A DNA stretch of 64,000 nucleotides, taken from assembly GCF_006716445.1 (NCBI RefSeq), contig NZ_VFPA01000005.1, positions 248,001 to 312,000 on the forward strand, in the 5' to 3' direction. Under the pieces are notes generated by a model. The model did not search any database. It was not told where the DNA came from and worked only from the letters and a program-made list of their open reading frames with translations. This document shows, piece by piece, positions 63,301 to 64,000 of this stretch (the stretch's first letter is position 1; each line of letters starts with the position of its first letter). Made by a program: the position numbers and the translations under genes. Source of the stretch: Pseudonocardia kunmingensis. Its GTDB lineage: Bacteria; Actinomycetota; Actinomycetes; Mycobacteriales; Pseudonocardiaceae.

Positions 63301-63661
63301 CGACGTCGGCGCCGATCAGCTCGACGCCGTAGCGCTCCAGCACCCCGCTGGCGTGCAGCGCGATCGCCGCGTTCAGCGCGGTCTGCCCGCCCAGGGTGGC
63401 CAGGATGGCGTCCGGTCGCTCGGCCGCGATCACCTGCTCCAGGAACTCCGGGGTGACCGGCTCGACGTAGGTGGCGTCGGCGAACTCGGGGTCGGTCATG
63501 ATCGTGGCCGGGTTCGAGTTCACCAGCGACACGCGCAGGCCCTCGGCCTGCAGCACGCGGCACGCCTGGGTGCCGGAGTAGTCGAACTCGGCGGCCTGGC
63601 CGATGACGATCGGCCCGGAGCCGATCACCATGACGTGGCGGATGTCGTCGCGCCTGGGCAT
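60368..63661 (-). CDS. carB: Carbamoyl-phosphate synthase, large subunit
   Basis: 1097 residues, full length, with two tandem ATP-grasp halves: [20 protein letters not shown] and [14 protein letters not shown] in the first, [20 protein letters not shown] and [15 protein letters not shown] in the second. An MGS-like allosteric domain forms the end (about 940-1097). It makes carbamoyl phosphate for pyrimidines and arginine. ATG 63661 overlaps the carA stop. Confidence 0.97.
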   Translation of the reverse strand: [1097 protein letters not shown]

Positions 63662-64000
63662 CAGCTCTTGCTCCCGTCCATGAGCTCGACGAACCGGTCG
63701 AAGAGGTCGGCGGCGTCGTGCGGCCCGGCGGCCGCCTCCGGGTGGTACTGCACGCTGAACGCGGGCACGTCCAGGGCGCGCAGCCCCTCGACGCAGCCGT
63801 CGTTGGGGCAGGTGTGGCTGACCTCGGCGGCGCCGAACGGGGTGTCGAACCGCTCCCCCGCCTCGCCCTCGACGGCGAACCCGTGGTTCTGCGAGGTGAT
63901 GGCGACGCGGCCGGTGGCGTGCTCGATCACCGGGATGTTGATGCCGCGGTGCCCGTACTGCAGCTTGTAGGTGCCGCGCCCGAGCGCGCGGGCGAGGATC
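63661..64000 (-). CDS. carA: Carbamoyl-phosphate synthase, small subunit (C-terminal part)
   Basis: About 112 C-terminal residues; the 5' end is beyond the window. It begins ILARALGRGTYKLQYGHRGI, then SQNHGFAVEG and SVQYHPEAAAGPHDA, with the glutaminase His and Glu (HPE) of the class I amidotransferase domain. It supplies ammonia from glutamine to CarB and overlaps it by ATGA. The nucleophile Cys is outside the window. Confidence 0.95.
   Translation of the reverse strand, partial: ILARALGRGTYKLQYGHRGINIPVIEHATGRVAITSQNHGFAVEGEAGERFDTPFGAAEVSHTCPNDGCVEGLRALDVPAFSVQYHPEAAAGPHDAADLFDRFVELMDGSKS

Noticed and set aside
61163..63970. 935-codon plus-strand frame opposite carB and carA
   Set aside because: Antisense shadow of carB; His/Asp/Arg/Val repeats and no domain.

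Overview
The window is high-GC DNA dense with short-overlap operons, GTG starts and several probable leaderless starts. WhiA, RbpA, OpcA, mycobacterial-type integration host factor (mIHF) and a RibBA fusion all point to an Actinobacterium. Gene order follows, in reverse, the block known from Mycobacterium (carAB-pyrF-mihF-gmk-rpoZ-coaBC-metK-priA-def/fmt-rsmB-rpe-rib-uvrC-rapZ-yvcK-whiA-gap-pgk-tpiA-secG ... pgl-opcA-zwf-tal-tkt-ctaB-qor-ctaA-ABC exporter). A Pseudonocardia-like member of the Pseudonocardiales is my inference, not a proof.

Layout. 0-10 kb: end of an ABC-2 exporter, cytochrome aa3 subunit I (ctaD), heme A synthase (ctaA), a quinone oxidoreductase, an S9 peptidase, a 1-kb gene-free repeat-rich stretch, a formaldehyde dehydrogenase and heme O synthase (ctaB). 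10.5-19 kb: an oxidative pentose-phosphate operon, tkt-tal-(degenerate pgi)-zwf-opcA-pgl, plus a small NYN/PIN-like protein. 19-22.7 kb: an accessory patch with an Lrp regulator, a rhodanese, a proline-rich secreted protein, a 168-bp MITE-like palindromic element, a highly structured leader and a 542-residue protein of unknown function. 22.7-26.5 kb: rbpA, secG, tpiA, pgk, gap on the minus strand. 26.6-35.9 kb: a GntR/PhnF-type regulator followed by a complete phnDCEGHIJKLM phosphonate uptake and C-P lyase operon on the plus strand, inserted between gap and whiA. 35.9-40.9 kb: whiA-yvcK-rapZ-uvrC. 41-47.4 kb: DUF2786, HAD, dihydroorotate-dehydrogenase-like and PH-domain genes, then ribH-ribBA-ribE-rpe. 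47.5-64 kb: a DUF1801 gene, rsmB, fmt, def, priA, metK, an SH3 secreted protein, coaBC, rpoZ, gmk, mihF, a methyltransferase, pyrF, carB and the 3' part of carA, which runs off the window.

The core genes feed each other: the pentose-phosphate operon gives NADPH and ribose-5-phosphate, rpe and rib genes use pentose phosphates, car/pyrF/gmk make nucleotides, and cta genes build the terminal oxidase. The phn cluster is a self-contained phosphorus-scavenging unit. It has two matching ATCTAGAT palindromes, one before the regulator and one before phnD.

The most unusual material is (i) the 20.7-22.7 kb patch, a candidate undescribed mobile unit; (ii) a Pgi homologue that has lost its sugar-phosphate binding motifs but stays in the operon; (iii) four copies of an intergenic hairpin with compensatory base changes, plus a second family of nested hairpins; (iv) the phn insertion with its putative operators. 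No rRNA, tRNA or CRISPR array was seen.
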